64,000 nucleotides of DNA from Candidatus Latescibacterota bacterium (GCA_022706085.1 JAKJDF010000002.1:258372-322371); one strand, 5' to 3'. Numbered from the stretch's first letter, positions 8,317 through 18,223 are shown. Translations and numbers: made by a program. The notes: a model not told the origin generated them from the letters alone.

Positions 8317-9234
8317 TCACACGGTATCGGGGAACACCGGCTGGCACCACGCGTGGCCGCCGTTGGATGACCATATCCGCGCACGGACGTAAGGTTCATC
8401 GCCGCGCCGCCGGTACACAGCCTCTGTGCCGAAACGTTCTTCGAGCACTTTGCCGTTCATGCCGATGAACTTCGTCGTGTATTTGTAGCCATCGAACTGC
8501 TTTATTCGAACGCGAATCCACTCCGGTGTAACTTCGTAGTCTTCCAGTTCGATTTCGGTGGAGGCATAGAAATCGCCGGTTTTGAGCGCTGCGCAAATGG
8601 CCTCCGTCGTCAGTTCCGACGCACGTACCGTGACCCATCCGAGGCCGGGCAACGACAGGTGCCCGTAGAACTCTCCCTGCAGCGTGTGGGAGTCATCCGC
8701 CGCGACGGCGAAGACGCGCATACCGGAGGAAAGCATGCGGTCCCAACGCTCTTCCATGCTGAGTTCCCCGCCGCCGCCCCAGTTGTTGCAGTCGGTGCTC
8801 GGGTTGAATATCTCGAACAGCGCCCAGTCGGTGACGCGTGCCATGTGGTATTCGGTGAATGCCCAGCACCAGTTGGGGTGGTTGACGATGGGGATTCCCC
8901 CGAGGGTGTTTGTGCGGTCCACCCCGGCCTGCAGTGTCTGGATGATGGTTGGCATGGCGACGCTGTTCGGGTTTTCCCTCGGATTGACGGCGCAGAGGTG
9001 CACAGGCTTTCCCTCGGCGCTCATGCTGATTTCGCACCCGGCGATAAGGAGAAACGGAGTTTCGGGGTGGTACGGGATATCTTCGACCGGTGTGAATTTG
9101 TTGTGATCGGTGATTACGAGCCAGTCGTACCCGTGTCTGTGGTACCACTCGGCCGCGTATTTGGGGGACGCATTTCCGTCTGAGACGTTCGTGTGTGTGT
9201 GGGTGTTACCACGGTACCAGTTCTGGGAAGACAT
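8317..9234 (-). CDS. PHP-domain phosphoesterase-like protein
   Basis: A 305-residue PHP-superfamily protein. The metal site opens with GNTHTHTNVSDG (HxH), followed by LVITDHN, the glutamate of AGCEIS, the histidine of VNHPNWCW and AADDSH near the end of the barrel. The C-terminal 80 residues form an extra beta-rich domain. PHP proteins hydrolyse phosphoesters with two or three divalent metals; here the substrate is unknown. It is related to the second PHP protein at 26.2-27.1 kb. No signal peptide is visible. A strong ribosome site is not apparent; ATG at 9234 keeps the first metal histidines close to the N-terminus as is usual. Confidence 0.8.
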   Translation of the reverse strand: MSSQNWYRGNTHTHTNVSDGNASPKYAAEWYHRHGYDWLVITDHNKFTPVEDIPYHPETPFLLIAGCEISMSAEGKPVHLCAVNPRENPNSVAMPTIIQTLQAGVDRTNTLGGIPIVNHPNWCWAFTEYHMARVTDWALFEIFNPSTDCNNWGGGGELSMEERWDRMLSSGMRVFAVAADDSHTLQGEFYGHLSLPGLGWVTVRASELTTEAICAALKTGDFYASTEIELEDYEVTPEWIRVRIKQFDGYKYTTKFIGMNGKVLEERFGTEAVYRRRGDEPYVRARIWSSNGGHAWCQPVFPDTV

Positions 9235-9315
9235 CGGGGCTCCTGGAAAATGAGAGAGGCGCGCGGCGCGCCCCTCAAGTGGAACGGTTCGGAGGTTGTT
9301 GCCATTGCGAAGGAA

Positions 9316-10953
9316 TCAGCGACTGACGACAAGCCGCTGGCCGGGTTTGATGGTGGATCGCCGGCTCAGCCCGTTCAGTCTGCGGAGTTCATCCACAGAG
9401 AGTGAGTAGCGTTGGGAGATTGACCAGAGCGTATCGCCGGATCTGACCACGTATATGCTGGGGCTGCCCTCGCTCGAATGCGAATTTGAATTCCTGGCCG
9501 TACGGGCAGACGAGGACGCGACCTGCGAAGGGGTTGACGTGCGTGAACGGACCGGTATGCGGAGCACCTGTCCGACGCGGACGCGGGAATTCCTCCTGAG
9601 GCCGTTTTCCTGCCGTATGGCAGCCACCGTGGTGTGGTGTTTGCGTGCAATCGAGGCGATTGTCTCGCCGCGTTTCACCCGGTGGGTTACAAGATCGGGG
9701 AGGTTCGGGGCGCTTGTGGTCGGTACGGCGTTTACGGCAACGGCGACGCTGTCCAGCGTACCAACCGGCACACGGAGGCGATAGGGGTACTGGGGTGTGA
9801 CGCCGGTGCGCAACTCCGCGTTCAGGCGGGTCAGCACATCCGCGTCGATGCCAGTCCGTTCGGCGATATCGGCGAGCTTCACCTGTCTGTCGACGATGAG
9901 TGTGTCGAACGCGATGGGTGGCTCGGGTTGAGGCAGATCGGAGAACCCGTATTTCAGGGGATCCTGCATGATCGCCATGACGGCGTGGAACCGCGGGACA
10001 TAGCGAGCGGTTTCCTGCGGCAGGCGGACGTAGAGGTCCCAGAAATCATCCATGTACTGGTTGGCCTGGCTGTTGATCGTTCGAAGGACTCGTCCCTCGC
10101 CGCAGTTGTAGGCAGCCAGTGCGGCGTTCCAGTCGCCGAACATGGCGTGCAGATCGCGCAGGTATGCGATGGCGGCTGTGGTGGAGCGCTCGAAATCCAT
10201 TCGGTGGTCTATCCAGCGATCGCGTGTCATGCCGTAGCGGTATCCTGTGGAGGGGATGAACTGCCACAGCCCCAGGGCTCGTGCCGGGGAAAGCGCCCGG
10301 GGGGAGTATCCGCTTTCGATAAACGCGAGCCACGCCAGTTGCTCGGGCAATCCGGCTTCGCGCATGCGTCCTTTGATGTAGGGGAGGTAGGTGCCGCTGC
10401 GCCGGTATGCGCCGAGGAACCATGATCGTTCGACCGTCTGGAAGGAGCGGATTTCCCGTTCGACGAACTGGTTCATCTGAAGCGGGATTTCCCCGTTCAT
10501 GCTGACCGTTCCGCGTTGTTCGACAAAACCGAGCTGGCGCATCAGGTGGGAGAACTCGAGGATCATTTCGTCGCGCTGAATGAGGGTGGTAGAGTCCTCG
10601 GTATCGCGGATTTCGTCAAGAAGGCCGAGTGCGGTGTCGATCTGGGTCCGTGCACTGGCGATGCATTCGTACGCTTTTTCGTAGCGTTGCTGGGCGCCGC
10701 GAAAGATTCCCTCGACGTCGGTCTCGCTTTCCACGACGGTGTCGTCCTCGCCGGCGTATTCCGCCAGTCCGGTCGAATCCAGGATGGCCTGAATGCGGTC
10801 ATCGGGGAATGATTCGGTGCGGGAGGTAGTCCCCTGAGGAGCTATGGAGGTGTGCGGAGTTCGTACGGATGGGGCATGTGCACAGGAAGACAGTACCAGA
10901 ACACAAACCGCGAACGCACTCACCACACTCACCGAGAGGATATGTCTGTTCAT
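9316..10953 (-). CDS. MltD-type membrane-bound lytic murein transglycosylase
   Basis: The start at 10953 gives a lipoprotein signal peptide, MNRHILSVSVV, with lipobox LSSC (Cys24); a longer upstream frame would bury it. The product has 545 residues. An SLT domain (about 185-320) carries the catalytic glutamate in AFIESGY (about residue 213), then GLWQFIPSTG and AYNCGEGRV. Two LysM peptidoglycan-binding domains follow at about 423-468 and 499-545. This is the domain order of MltD, which cleaves glycan strands to 1,6-anhydromuramyl products from the outer membrane. A coiled region (about 80-140) precedes the SLT domain. Confidence 0.92.
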   Translation of the reverse strand: MNRHILSVSVVSAFAVCVLVLSSCAHAPSVRTPHTSIAPQGTTSRTESFPDDRIQAILDSTGLAEYAGEDDTVVESETDVEGIFRGAQQRYEKAYECIASARTQIDTALGLLDEIRDTEDSTTLIQRDEMILEFSHLMRQLGFVEQRGTVSMNGEIPLQMNQFVEREIRSFQTVERSWFLGAYRRSGTYLPYIKGRMREAGLPEQLAWLAFIESGYSPRALSPARALGLWQFIPSTGYRYGMTRDRWIDHRMDFERSTTAAIAYLRDLHAMFGDWNAALAAYNCGEGRVLRTINSQANQYMDDFWDLYVRLPQETARYVPRFHAVMAIMQDPLKYGFSDLPQPEPPIAFDTLIVDRQVKLADIAERTGIDADVLTRLNAELRTGVTPQYPYRLRVPVGTLDSVAVAVNAVPTTSAPNLPDLVTHRVKRGETIASIARKHHTTVAAIRQENGLRRNSRVRVGQVLRIPVRSRTSTPSQVASSSARTARNSNSHSSEGSPSIYVVRSGDTLWSISQRYSLSVDELRRLNGLSRRSTIKPGQRLVVSR

Positions 10954-11206
10954 CACAGGCTTCCGTCGGGAGATGATGGCCGTAACCATCAGATGGACAA
11001 GTGGTTTACCGAAGACGGTCACAACAGCCGCAGACGATGGGGCACTCAAGAAACATAGAACTGAGGGGCACGGTTGGCAAGTGTTAGCCGGAATTCGGCC
11101 CGCAGCGGGAGAGGGGTTGGCGGGTTCCGGGCGCACGATTAGGTACAATAAGGCCTCATTCAGTCGTTGCTCGGCACGCACAACAAATTGGTGGAAGGGA
11201 ACAACC

Positions 11207-12130
11207 ATGAATATCAAGGAGATCCGCGCAGCGTGTTCGCAGTACCGCGTGGTGCTCGAGCCCGACGAGAACACCCCGGAGTGGTGGGCCGGCGCACCCA
11301 GTGTAACGCGAGGTGACAACGGTGAGTTCTTTCTGGCCGCACGCATGCGGGAGGGGAAATCGCCACGGGGGCGGCGGGGATATGAGGTACGGATTCTTTC
11401 CAGCGGAGACGGCGTTGGGTTCGCGCCCGTGAACCGAATCGGCAGGGACGCCGCGGGGGTAATCGGGTTCGAACGCCCGGCGATTGTGCGGGACCCGCGC
11501 AACGGGGCGTACCGTCTTTACGGGTGCTGCGCGTTTGAGGACGGGTGGGGCATCATCCGGTTTCAGGACGCGGCTCATCCCAAGGATTTTGATCCGGCGA
11601 AATGGCAGGTTGTGCTGAAGGCGGAAAACTTCGCGGACGGGTTCAACCATACCGCAGGGTACAAAGACCCGTTCATCTTCTGGGATCGCGACAGGTGGCG
11701 CATGTTTGTGATCGGGTACGACCGGGTTGAGCGCGCGTATCAGTTTGTCAGTTCAGACGGGACCAAATGGGAGCCGGCGAGTGACCGCCCGGCGCTCGAA
11801 AACACTGGATGGCACAGCTTTTTCACGCGCCCGGCATGTGTTCTGCCGCTTTCCATCGGGTATCTGCTGGTGTACGAAGGGTCGACCATTCTGTGGCGGG
11901 ACCCCGATTACAATATCGCGACGGGCCTGGCGTATTCGCCGGATATGGAGACTTTCATTGACCTCACGCCGGATGAGCCGTTGCTGAAGAGCACGACGCC
12001 GGGGCTTTATCACACGTGGCGGTATTCTCACTGGGTGCACGTCGGGGAAGAGGTGTACGTCTATTTTGAGGCGGCTCGTCCGAACGCAACGAACGAGATT
12101 CGCCTTGCAACCTTCAGGGCAGCAAGATGA
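11207..12130 (+). CDS. Five-bladed propeller glycosidase-like protein (GH43/GH130-like)
   Basis: ATG 11207 follows GGTGGAAGGGA closely, so the longer upstream frame is rejected. The 307-residue product shows the GH43/GH32/GH130-type pattern: VTRGDNGEFFL, FERPAIVRDP, YKDPFIFWDRDRWRMF and FFTRPACVLP blades, in which the acidic residues of the central cavity are expected. No signal peptide is seen. Glycosidase or glycoside phosphorylase activity is likely from the fold but is not proven by the motifs. It shares an ATGA overlap with the following beta-helix gene, so the two are co-translated and probably act on the same glycan. Confidence 0.75.
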   Translation: MNIKEIRAACSQYRVVLEPDENTPEWWAGAPSVTRGDNGEFFLAARMREGKSPRGRRGYEVRILSSGDGVGFAPVNRIGRDAAGVIGFERPAIVRDPRNGAYRLYGCCAFEDGWGIIRFQDAAHPKDFDPAKWQVVLKAENFADGFNHTAGYKDPFIFWDRDRWRMFVIGYDRVERAYQFVSSDGTKWEPASDRPALENTGWHSFFTRPACVLPLSIGYLLVYEGSTILWRDPDYNIATGLAYSPDMETFIDLTPDEPLLKSTTPGLYHTWRYSHWVHVGEEVYVYFEAARPNATNEIRLATFRAAR

Positions 12131-13311
12131 ACAGCAAAACCTCAGGGCCGAGCCTGCTGGTCACGGACTTTTTCCCCAAGGGATACGCAACACACGGGGA
12201 ACTGAGTTACCAGCAGGAGATCCAGACTGCGATCGAGACGGCAGCGGAACGAAATCAGTCTGTCCTGTTTCCTCCGATGGTCTACAAACTGGACGAATCA
12301 GGCGTGCGTCTGCACTCGCACCTCACCGTATGGATGTACGGCGCGGTGTTTACTCTGGACGCACGTTGCGCGGGGGATGGCCAGGCATTCCTCGGCGACG
12401 ATTTGACGGACCTTCGCATATGCGGGGGAGAGATCGTCGGCCGGAACGATGTCTGGCCCGCGGGGGTGAACATCCGCGGGCTGTATTTCACCGGGAACAC
12501 GAGTAACGTCAGGGTTCAAGACATGCATATCCGGGACCTGTCCAGCAACGGTATCGGTGTGTTCGGTTCTCCTGCGATGCCGGCCCGTGATATCTGGGTG
12601 AGTGACTGCGTCATCGAGCACTGCTGCAACAAGTACGGCGACTACATGAGCAGAGATGCAGGTCCCGAAAAGGGAAGCGTGCGGGAGGACCAGGGGCTGA
12701 TTGCGTTCTACCACGTTGACGACTTTGTGGTGCGAGGGTGCAGGTTTGAGCGCTCACGGTCTGACGGGACGCACTTCTACCGGTGCCGACGTGGTCATTT
12801 CGTGCACAACAGGGTCTACGGCGCGAAGATGGGCGGGTACTTTCTTGAGACGTGCGAGGACGTGCTGGCTTCGGACAACGTGATTCTTGACAACGGCTCC
12901 CGCGGAGTAACGATAGAGCGCGGGTCACGGAACTGCATTCTGAGCGGGAATGTGGTGTCAGGCAGCGGGCGGGAGGGCCTGTGGGCCCCCGACAGCTCCG
13001 GCCTGATCGTGACCGGAAATGTGTTCGACAAGAACGGGCGCAAACCGAACGATCTGGAGCGCGGACGCATCTGGAACGCGAACATCACGATAGATGACGA
13101 TCCGGGGGAACCGACCCATTCACCCACGCATGATTACCTTGTCGCGCACAACATCATCACCACGACGGGAAGCCAGATCGCGGCTATCCGCGTTGACGCG
13201 GAAGTGGCTCGCGGTATCGTTGTGCGGGATAACAAGTTGCTCGGAGACAACCGGCAGATACTCGTTCAGGGGCGAAACGAGGGACACGTTGTTGTAGAGG
13301 GGAATGTGTGA
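12127..13311 (+). CDS. Right-handed parallel beta-helix protein (pectate-lyase-like fold)
   Basis: A 394-residue protein whose middle is built from about 22-residue repeats with the beta-helix signature: VRVQDMHIRDLSSNGIGVFG, FVVRGCRFERSRSDG, VLASDNVILDNGSRGVTIE and CILSGNVVSGSGREG. It opens with a region seen in polysaccharide-processing enzymes (QTAIETAAERNQSVLFPP). Such folds occur in pectate lyases, polygalacturonases (GH28-like) and C5-epimerases; no decisive catalytic residues were identified. ATG overlaps the previous stop. No signal peptide is visible, unusual for an extracellular polysaccharidase. The YbaN-like gene begins in its stop codon. Confidence 0.8.
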   Translation: MNSKTSGPSLLVTDFFPKGYATHGELSYQQEIQTAIETAAERNQSVLFPPMVYKLDESGVRLHSHLTVWMYGAVFTLDARCAGDGQAFLGDDLTDLRICGGEIVGRNDVWPAGVNIRGLYFTGNTSNVRVQDMHIRDLSSNGIGVFGSPAMPARDIWVSDCVIEHCCNKYGDYMSRDAGPEKGSVREDQGLIAFYHVDDFVVRGCRFERSRSDGTHFYRCRRGHFVHNRVYGAKMGGYFLETCEDVLASDNVILDNGSRGVTIERGSRNCILSGNVVSGSGREGLWAPDSSGLIVTGNVFDKNGRKPNDLERGRIWNANITIDDDPGEPTHSPTHDYLVAHNIITTTGSQIAAIRVDAEVARGIVVRDNKLLGDNRQILVQGRNEGHVVVEGNV

Positions 13312-13700
13312 GTTCCGAGGCGCTATCACCGCGGCCCCGGCTTTTGCGATGGCTGTTTTTGACTGCCGGAATGCTATCCGTAACGCTCGGATTCGTGGGC
13401 ATCTTCGTTCCGATTCTTCCCACAACCCCCTTTCTCCTGCTGGCGGCGGCATGCTTCCTTCGGAGCTCCGATCGCCTTTATCATTGGTTGATGTTCCACC
13501 GCGTGTTCGGTCCGTATCTGCGGAACTACAGGAAACACCGTGCGCTCTCGCTGCGTGTGAAAGTTATTACGACCATTGGAATCTGGGCGAGTATCGGGTA
13601 TGCAGTATTATTCGCCGTGGAAAGCATTGCGCTTCGCATCGCGCTGCTTTTGGTTGCGTGCGCAGTGAACGCACACGTTCTGCGGCTGAAACCGTTCTGA
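13308..13700 (+). CDS. YbaN-like DUF454 inner-membrane protein
   Basis: A 130-residue membrane protein of the DUF454/YbaN family. The family signature GFVGIFVPILPTTPFLLLAAACF is split over two hydrophobic segments (about 18-32 and 36-50), followed by a short cytoplasmic RSSDRLYHWL loop, FGPYLRNYR and two more hydrophobic segments (about 86-125). The function of the family is unknown. GTG start overlaps the beta-helix stop (GTGA), so it is in the same operon, although its connection to glycan breakdown is not obvious. Confidence 0.85.
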   Translation: MSSEALSPRPRLLRWLFLTAGMLSVTLGFVGIFVPILPTTPFLLLAAACFLRSSDRLYHWLMFHRVFGPYLRNYRKHRALSLRVKVITTIGIWASIGYAVLFAVESIALRIALLLVACAVNAHVLRLKPF

Positions 13701-13750
13701 CGGCTTCCGGTGCATGCTGAGGGTGTTCCGGAGACCGGGAGGGAACAAAG

Positions 13751-14851
13751 ATGCTTTTCGTCCGTGAACTCGGGAGCGAGCGGATTGATTACCACGATCG
13801 CATCACCGGTGTGCATATCACGCAGATCACAAGTTTTCCCGTGATGAGCAATCATTTCTACATCGAACATCCGTCGTTCACGTCCGATTGCTCCACCCTC
13901 GTGATTCGGTCACAGCGCATTCCGGCGCGCGCAGCTCCGTGGGACCTCTACGCCTGTGACGCCGATGGGTTGAACCTGCGGCAGCTTACGGACGAAGACG
14001 ACGCGAATAATTTCGCCGTGGCGCATGAAGGGTCTCTGGTATGGTATCAGCGGGGGACGGCGCTGTGGAGCGTAGATGTAAGAACGGGGGAGCGGCGAGA
14101 AGTTTGCGGCGGGCCGCCCGACGTTCTTCCCATGGGGTACTGGTGCGGGTGCGCAAGCCCTGACGGCAGGTTCTACTTCGGGTATGGGAGGCGCCCGCCG
14201 GATGGGTGGGGAGTAGTCATCCGGTACCGGACGGACGGTTCGGAAACGGTAGTTCTTGCCGCCGATCCTCACCTGTGTCATCTGCACGCGAGCCCCGGGG
14301 GCCACGGCATTTCGTTCGGGGGTGTGAACGAGCGGGGTGAGGGCGTGCAGTACGGAATGAACTACGACGGCACGAATCTGCGTGTGCTCCCCACCGCGAC
14401 GCTGTCGCATTTCACCTGGGCGGGCATGACAAAGAGGTTCGTTGGCGCAGGAATGTGGGAACGCAGGATTATCCACACAATTGAAGAGGGACAGCGCGAA
14501 TCCTCGGTTGTTGTGGAAGGCTCGTTCTTCTGGCACACCGGGATTTCGTGGGGTGCGGAGTGGACGGTCGCCGACACGAACTGGCCCAATGAGGGCCTGA
14601 TGATCGTGAATCTTCGTGCGCGGCAGTATGCGCGTCTGTGCCTGACGGACAACACCGCGGGGCATCCGCAGTGGACGCACGTGCATCCCGCGTTCAGCCC
14701 TGACGGGAAACGTGTGGTCTATACCAGTGACCGGACGGGGATGTGCCAGGTATACGTCGCGGACGTACCGGAGGAATTCAGGGCGTGGGTTGCGACACCC
14801 AACGCGGAAGCGGCGCCCGGAGGGCGTTTGCCCGAGTGGCGCCCGGCATGA
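13751..14851 (+). CDS. Oligogalacturonate-lyase-like beta-propeller (PL22-type)
   Basis: A 366-residue propeller with GGGAGGG shortly before ATG. The order ITQITSFPVMSNHFYIEHPSFT, LYACDADGLNLRQLTD and the closing HPAFSPDGKRVVYTSDRTG repeats resembles PL22 oligogalacturonate lyases and TolB-like propellers. In PL22 a cluster of histidines binds Mn2+ for beta-elimination; suitable histidines are in SNHFYIEH, CHLHASPGGH and HPQWTHVHPAF. Without a signal peptide it would act on imported uronate oligomers. It lies downstream of a GH43-like propeller and a beta-helix protein, which supports a pectin- or uronate-related role. Confidence 0.75.
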   Translation: MLFVRELGSERIDYHDRITGVHITQITSFPVMSNHFYIEHPSFTSDCSTLVIRSQRIPARAAPWDLYACDADGLNLRQLTDEDDANNFAVAHEGSLVWYQRGTALWSVDVRTGERREVCGGPPDVLPMGYWCGCASPDGRFYFGYGRRPPDGWGVVIRYRTDGSETVVLAADPHLCHLHASPGGHGISFGGVNERGEGVQYGMNYDGTNLRVLPTATLSHFTWAGMTKRFVGAGMWERRIIHTIEEGQRESSVVVEGSFFWHTGISWGAEWTVADTNWPNEGLMIVNLRARQYARLCLTDNTAGHPQWTHVHPAFSPDGKRVVYTSDRTGMCQVYVADVPEEFRAWVATPNAEAAPGGRLPEWRPA

Positions 14852-14884
14852 TTTGAACGCTCGGGCGGGGGCGACGTACATGAT

Positions 14885-14912
14885 AAAAGGGTGCACAAAC
14901 TGCACCCCTTTC
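14885..14912. terminator. Bidirectional terminator hairpin
   Basis: AAAGGGTGCA and TGCACCCCTTT arms separated by CAAAC lie between two convergent genes (stops at 14851 plus and 14939 minus). The A-rich left arm and T-rich right arm suit termination from both sides. Confidence 0.7.
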
Positions 14913-14938
14913 GTTCACTGTCTTGCTGATTGACGATC

Positions 14939-15700
14939 TTACGCCGCCTTTTCGATGATCAGCATGACCTCTTCCGCAAACAGGTTGTCGTCCAGTTCCA
15001 GGGGGCGCACCGTATTTCCCACTACCGCATGGCCCTCAACGATCCGCATGCCCTGGCATTGCACGCAGGCATCGAAGTCGTTCAACGTCAGCGGCCGGAT
15101 GTTGGGTGATTCGTACCACTCGTAAGGGAAGGCGCGGGTAACCGGCATCCTGCCATTGAGGGCAAGGTCGAGCCGCATCTGCCAGTGGCCGAAATTCGGG
15201 AACGTGACGATCCCCTGTTTGCCCACCCGGACCATCTCCTGCAGCACGGGGAGCGGCCTGTTGAGCGTCTGCACCGTTTTTTCCAGCACCACGAAGTCGA
15301 AACTCTGGTCGGGGAACATCCCGAGACCGTGATCAAGGTTGGTCTGGAAGACGGGAACACCGTTGGCAACGCATTCCAACACTTTTGCGCTATCGATCTC
15401 CACTCCCTGTCCACGAACTCGTTTTGCCTGAATGAGACGGGAAAGGAGAGTTCCCGCCCCGCAGCCGAGGTCGAGCACGGAAGCGCCGTCGGGGATGTGT
15501 TGTTCAATGAGGCGGTGGTCGTACCGCTGTTCACCTTCTTTTTCCGGCGCCTTGCCGGTTACGCGCCCAAGGGCTTTTTCCTCCGCTTCGAGTATGTCGA
15601 CAAGGCGCGCGAGTTTTTCGTGTATCGCCTCGCCTTCGGCGGCATGTCGCAACAGAAGCGCAACGAGGCGGTCTTCCCACTCGTACGGCGTTCTACTCAT
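14939..15700 (-). CDS. metW: MetW-like SAM-dependent methyltransferase-fold protein
   Basis: MetW-type methionine biosynthesis protein. The SAM-binding core reads ASVLDLGCGAGTLLSRLI, followed by GQGVEID, FDFVVLEKTVQTLNRP and VTFPNFGHWQMRLDLALNGRMPVT, the last being highly characteristic of MetW. ATG 15700 overlaps the metX stop as ATGA. The product is 253 residues against about 200 for typical MetW. The extra 50 N-terminal residues (EWEDRLVALLLRHAAEGEAI onward) are helical and not usual for the family. In other bacteria MetW works with MetX, and the overlap here fits that pairing. Confidence 0.9.
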   Translation of the reverse strand: MSRTPYEWEDRLVALLLRHAAEGEAIHEKLARLVDILEAEEKALGRVTGKAPEKEGEQRYDHRLIEQHIPDGASVLDLGCGAGTLLSRLIQAKRVRGQGVEIDSAKVLECVANGVPVFQTNLDHGLGMFPDQSFDFVVLEKTVQTLNRPLPVLQEMVRVGKQGIVTFPNFGHWQMRLDLALNGRMPVTRAFPYEWYESPNIRPLTLNDFDACVQCQGMRIVEGHAVVGNTVRPLELDDNLFAEEVMLIIEKAA

Positions 15701-16908
15701 CGTTTCGGCTCCCTGGCGAGGAAATCGGCCAGCAGTTTGCCTACGATTTCCGTCTCCACAAGGAATGCGTCGTGCCCGTAGGAAGAAGGCACCTCGATGT
15801 ACGTGACGGGTTTTCCGCACTGGCAGAATGCGGCCGCCAGTTCCCTGCACTGGGCGGGGGGGTACAGCCAGTCAGAGGAGAAGCTTACGACCATGGTATC
15901 TGCCGTCACGCGGGAACAGGCCTCCACCAGATTTCCGCCTCCCCACCGTTCGGCGGCATCGTAGTAGTCCATGGCCCGCGTGATGTAGAGGTAGCTGTTG
16001 GCGTCAAAGCGTTCGACGAATGATTGGCCCTGGTAAGCGAGGTAACTTTCGACCTCGAATTCGATCCCGAAATCGAAATCGGGTTTCGTTTTGTTGCGAT
16101 AGCGGCGCCCGAATTTCATATCCATTGCCGCGTCGCTGAGGTACGTGATGTGGGCGAGCATCCGCGCTGCGGATAGCCCCTGCGCCGGTACAGGGCCGCC
16201 GTAATAATTGCCCCCGTTGAAATTCGGGTCGCTCATGATTGTCTGCCGTCCGACGGCATTGAACGCCAAACCCTGCGCGCTGAGTTTGGCGGATGCGGCG
16301 AGCACGATTGCCTTTTCGACGCGATCGGGATACGCCATCATCCACTCGATCACCTGCTGACCGCCGAGAGACCCGCCGACGACCGCCAGAATGCGCTCGA
16401 TGCCCAGATGATCAAGCAAACGAGCCTGAAGGTTTACCCAGTCGCCGACGGTTACCATGGGAAATGAGAGGCCGTATGGCTTGCCGGTACGCGGATGCGG
16501 AGAGCCAGGGCCGGTGGTGCCGTAACAACTTCCGAGCACGTTGGCGCAGATTACAAAGAACTTCCGGGTGTCAAGCGGCTTTCCGGGTCCCACGACTGTA
16601 TCCCACCAGCCTGGCTTGCGCAGACGCCATTTGCGGCCGGTTTGAATCGCGTCGTAATCCCACCCCGCCACGTGAGCATCGCCGGAAAGCGCGTGGACCA
16701 CCAGAACCACGTTATCCCTGGCGGCGCTCAGAGTTCCGTAGGTTTCGTATTCGACGTCGACAGGGGCGATGAACTCCCCGGTATCCAGACGGAACGGGGA
16801 GCTTTCATCCGCAAGCGTGACCGTGTGCGCGCTGGTCAGCCCCACCGAGGTGGGGTCGTCCAGCGCGCCGGGGGGGAACACCGTTCTGGCCCAGTTCACA
16901 TCCAGCAC
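15697..16908 (-). CDS. metX: Homoserine O-acetyltransferase (MetX family)
   Basis: Alpha/beta-hydrolase acyltransferase that activates homoserine for methionine synthesis. The catalytic triad is visible: Ser180 in VVGGSLGGQQ, Asp346 in SSDWLYPP and His379 in SYGHDAF. Family blocks HALSGDAHVAG, GSCYGTTGP and NFNGGNYYG are present. At 403 residues it has normal family length. It starts with GTG directly after the metY stop with AGGAGAAC upstream, and overlaps metW. Acetyl-CoA versus succinyl-CoA specificity cannot be settled by eye; the partner MetY argues for O-acetylhomoserine. Confidence 0.95.
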   Translation of the reverse strand: MLDVNWARTVFPPGALDDPTSVGLTSAHTVTLADESSPFRLDTGEFIAPVDVEYETYGTLSAARDNVVLVVHALSGDAHVAGWDYDAIQTGRKWRLRKPGWWDTVVGPGKPLDTRKFFVICANVLGSCYGTTGPGSPHPRTGKPYGLSFPMVTVGDWVNLQARLLDHLGIERILAVVGGSLGGQQVIEWMMAYPDRVEKAIVLAASAKLSAQGLAFNAVGRQTIMSDPNFNGGNYYGGPVPAQGLSAARMLAHITYLSDAAMDMKFGRRYRNKTKPDFDFGIEFEVESYLAYQGQSFVERFDANSYLYITRAMDYYDAAERWGGGNLVEACSRVTADTMVVSFSSDWLYPPAQCRELAAAFCQCGKPVTYIEVPSSYGHDAFLVETEIVGKLLADFLAREPKR

Positions 16909-16909
16909 G

Positions 16910-18223
16910 CTAGTTCTCCTGGCTTGCTTTCAGCGCCTGATCGAGATCCGCTTTGATGTCGGCAACGTTTTCCAGACCAACCGAGAAGCGGATGTAGTCC
17001 TCCGTCACACCACTTGCCAGTTGCTCTTCCGGAGTAAGCTGCTGGTGCGTTGTGGTTGCGGGGTGAATGACAAGACTCTTGGCATCCCCGATGTTGGCGA
17101 GGTGGCTGATCATCTTGACCGACTCGATGAATTTCTTCCCCGCGTCGCGGCCCCCTTTGATGCCGAACCCGATGATTGCTCCGGGGCCCTCCGGCATGTA
17201 CTTCGCCGCCCGTGCATTATCGCGGTGGCTTTTGAGACCGGGGTAATTTACCCATGCCACAGCCGGATGAGTTTCGAGCCATTCAGCCAGTTCCTGCGCG
17301 TTTTTCGCATGCTGCCGCACACGCAGAGGAAGCGTCTCGAGGCCCTGGATGAACAGCCACGAATTGAACGGAGAAATGCTGGGACCAAGGTCGCGCAGCA
17401 ACTGAACCCGGGATTTCAGGATGTACGCCATGCCTCTTGCGGCCGCTTTGTCGTGGTTGCCGAATGCTTCCCAAAAATTGACGCCATGGTACGAGGGATC
17501 GGGTTCCGCGATTTCCGGAAACTTGCCATTTGCCCAGTTGAAATCCCCTTTTTCCACAATCGCGCCGCCGATGCTGGTGCCGTGCCCGCCGATGTATTTC
17601 GTCAGGGAATACACGACGATGTCGGCACCATGTTTGAACGGCTGGAAAATGGGCGGAGGACTGACGGTGTTGTCCACGACAAACGGAATGCCGCGCTCGT
17701 GCGCGATGGCAGCGATCGCTTCGAAATCGTCTACGTTGTTTTTCGGGTTACCGATTGACTCCATGTAGACGAGCCTTGTGTTGTCATCAACTGCACGCTC
17801 GACGTTCCGGGGATCGAAGGAATCGACAAAGCGCGCCTGAATGCCCATTCTTCCCATGGTGTAGCGGAACAGGTTGTACGTGCCGCCGTAGAGGTAGCTG
17901 GTGGAGACGATGTTTTGGCCCGCCTGCGTGATGTTGAGCACCGCAAGCGTGATGGCCGCCTGTCCGGAGGCCACCGCCAGCGCTCCCGTGCCACCATCAA
18001 GGGCCGCGAGACGCTTCTCCAGTACGTCGGTGGTGGGGTTCATGATACGGGTATATATGTTTCCAAAGGTTTTCAGCGCGAACAGGTCGGCGGCGTGTTC
18101 GGTCGAGTTGAACACATAACTGCTGGTCTGGTAAATGGGGACGGCGCGGGAACCTGTCACCGGGTCGGGAGTCTGTCCGGCATGCAACGCAGCCGTTTCG
18201 ATGTGCGGTGTTCGGTCGCTCAT
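16910..18223 (-). CDS. metY: O-acetylhomoserine sulfhydrylase (MetY)
   Basis: PLP-dependent Cys/Met-metabolism enzyme, 437 residues, the length of MetY rather than the shorter MetB/MetC. The PLP lysine is Lys209 in [13 protein letters not shown]; substrate and cofactor residues appear in [21 protein letters not shown] and FVVDNTV. ATG 18223 follows AGGAGA with good spacing, so the longer frame is rejected. It converts O-acetylhomoserine and sulfide to homocysteine. The gene order metY-metX-metW with one-base or overlapping joints is a compact direct-sulfhydrylation operon. Confidence 0.95.
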   Translation of the reverse strand: MSDRTPHIETAALHAGQTPDPVTGSRAVPIYQTSSYVFNSTEHAADLFALKTFGNIYTRIMNPTTDVLEKRLAALDGGTGALAVASGQAAITLAVLNITQAGQNIVSTSYLYGGTYNLFRYTMGRMGIQARFVDSFDPRNVERAVDDNTRLVYMESIGNPKNNVDDFEAIAAIAHERGIPFVVDNTVSPPPIFQPFKHGADIVVYSLTKYIGGHGTSIGGAIVEKGDFNWANGKFPEIAEPDPSYHGVNFWEAFGNHDKAAARGMAYILKSRVQLLRDLGPSISPFNSWLFIQGLETLPLRVRQHAKNAQELAEWLETHPAVAWVNYPGLKSHRDNARAAKYMPEGPGAIIGFGIKGGRDAGKKFIESVKMISHLANIGDAKSLVIHPATTTHQQLTPEEQLASGVTEDYIRFSVGLENVADIKADLDQALKASQEN

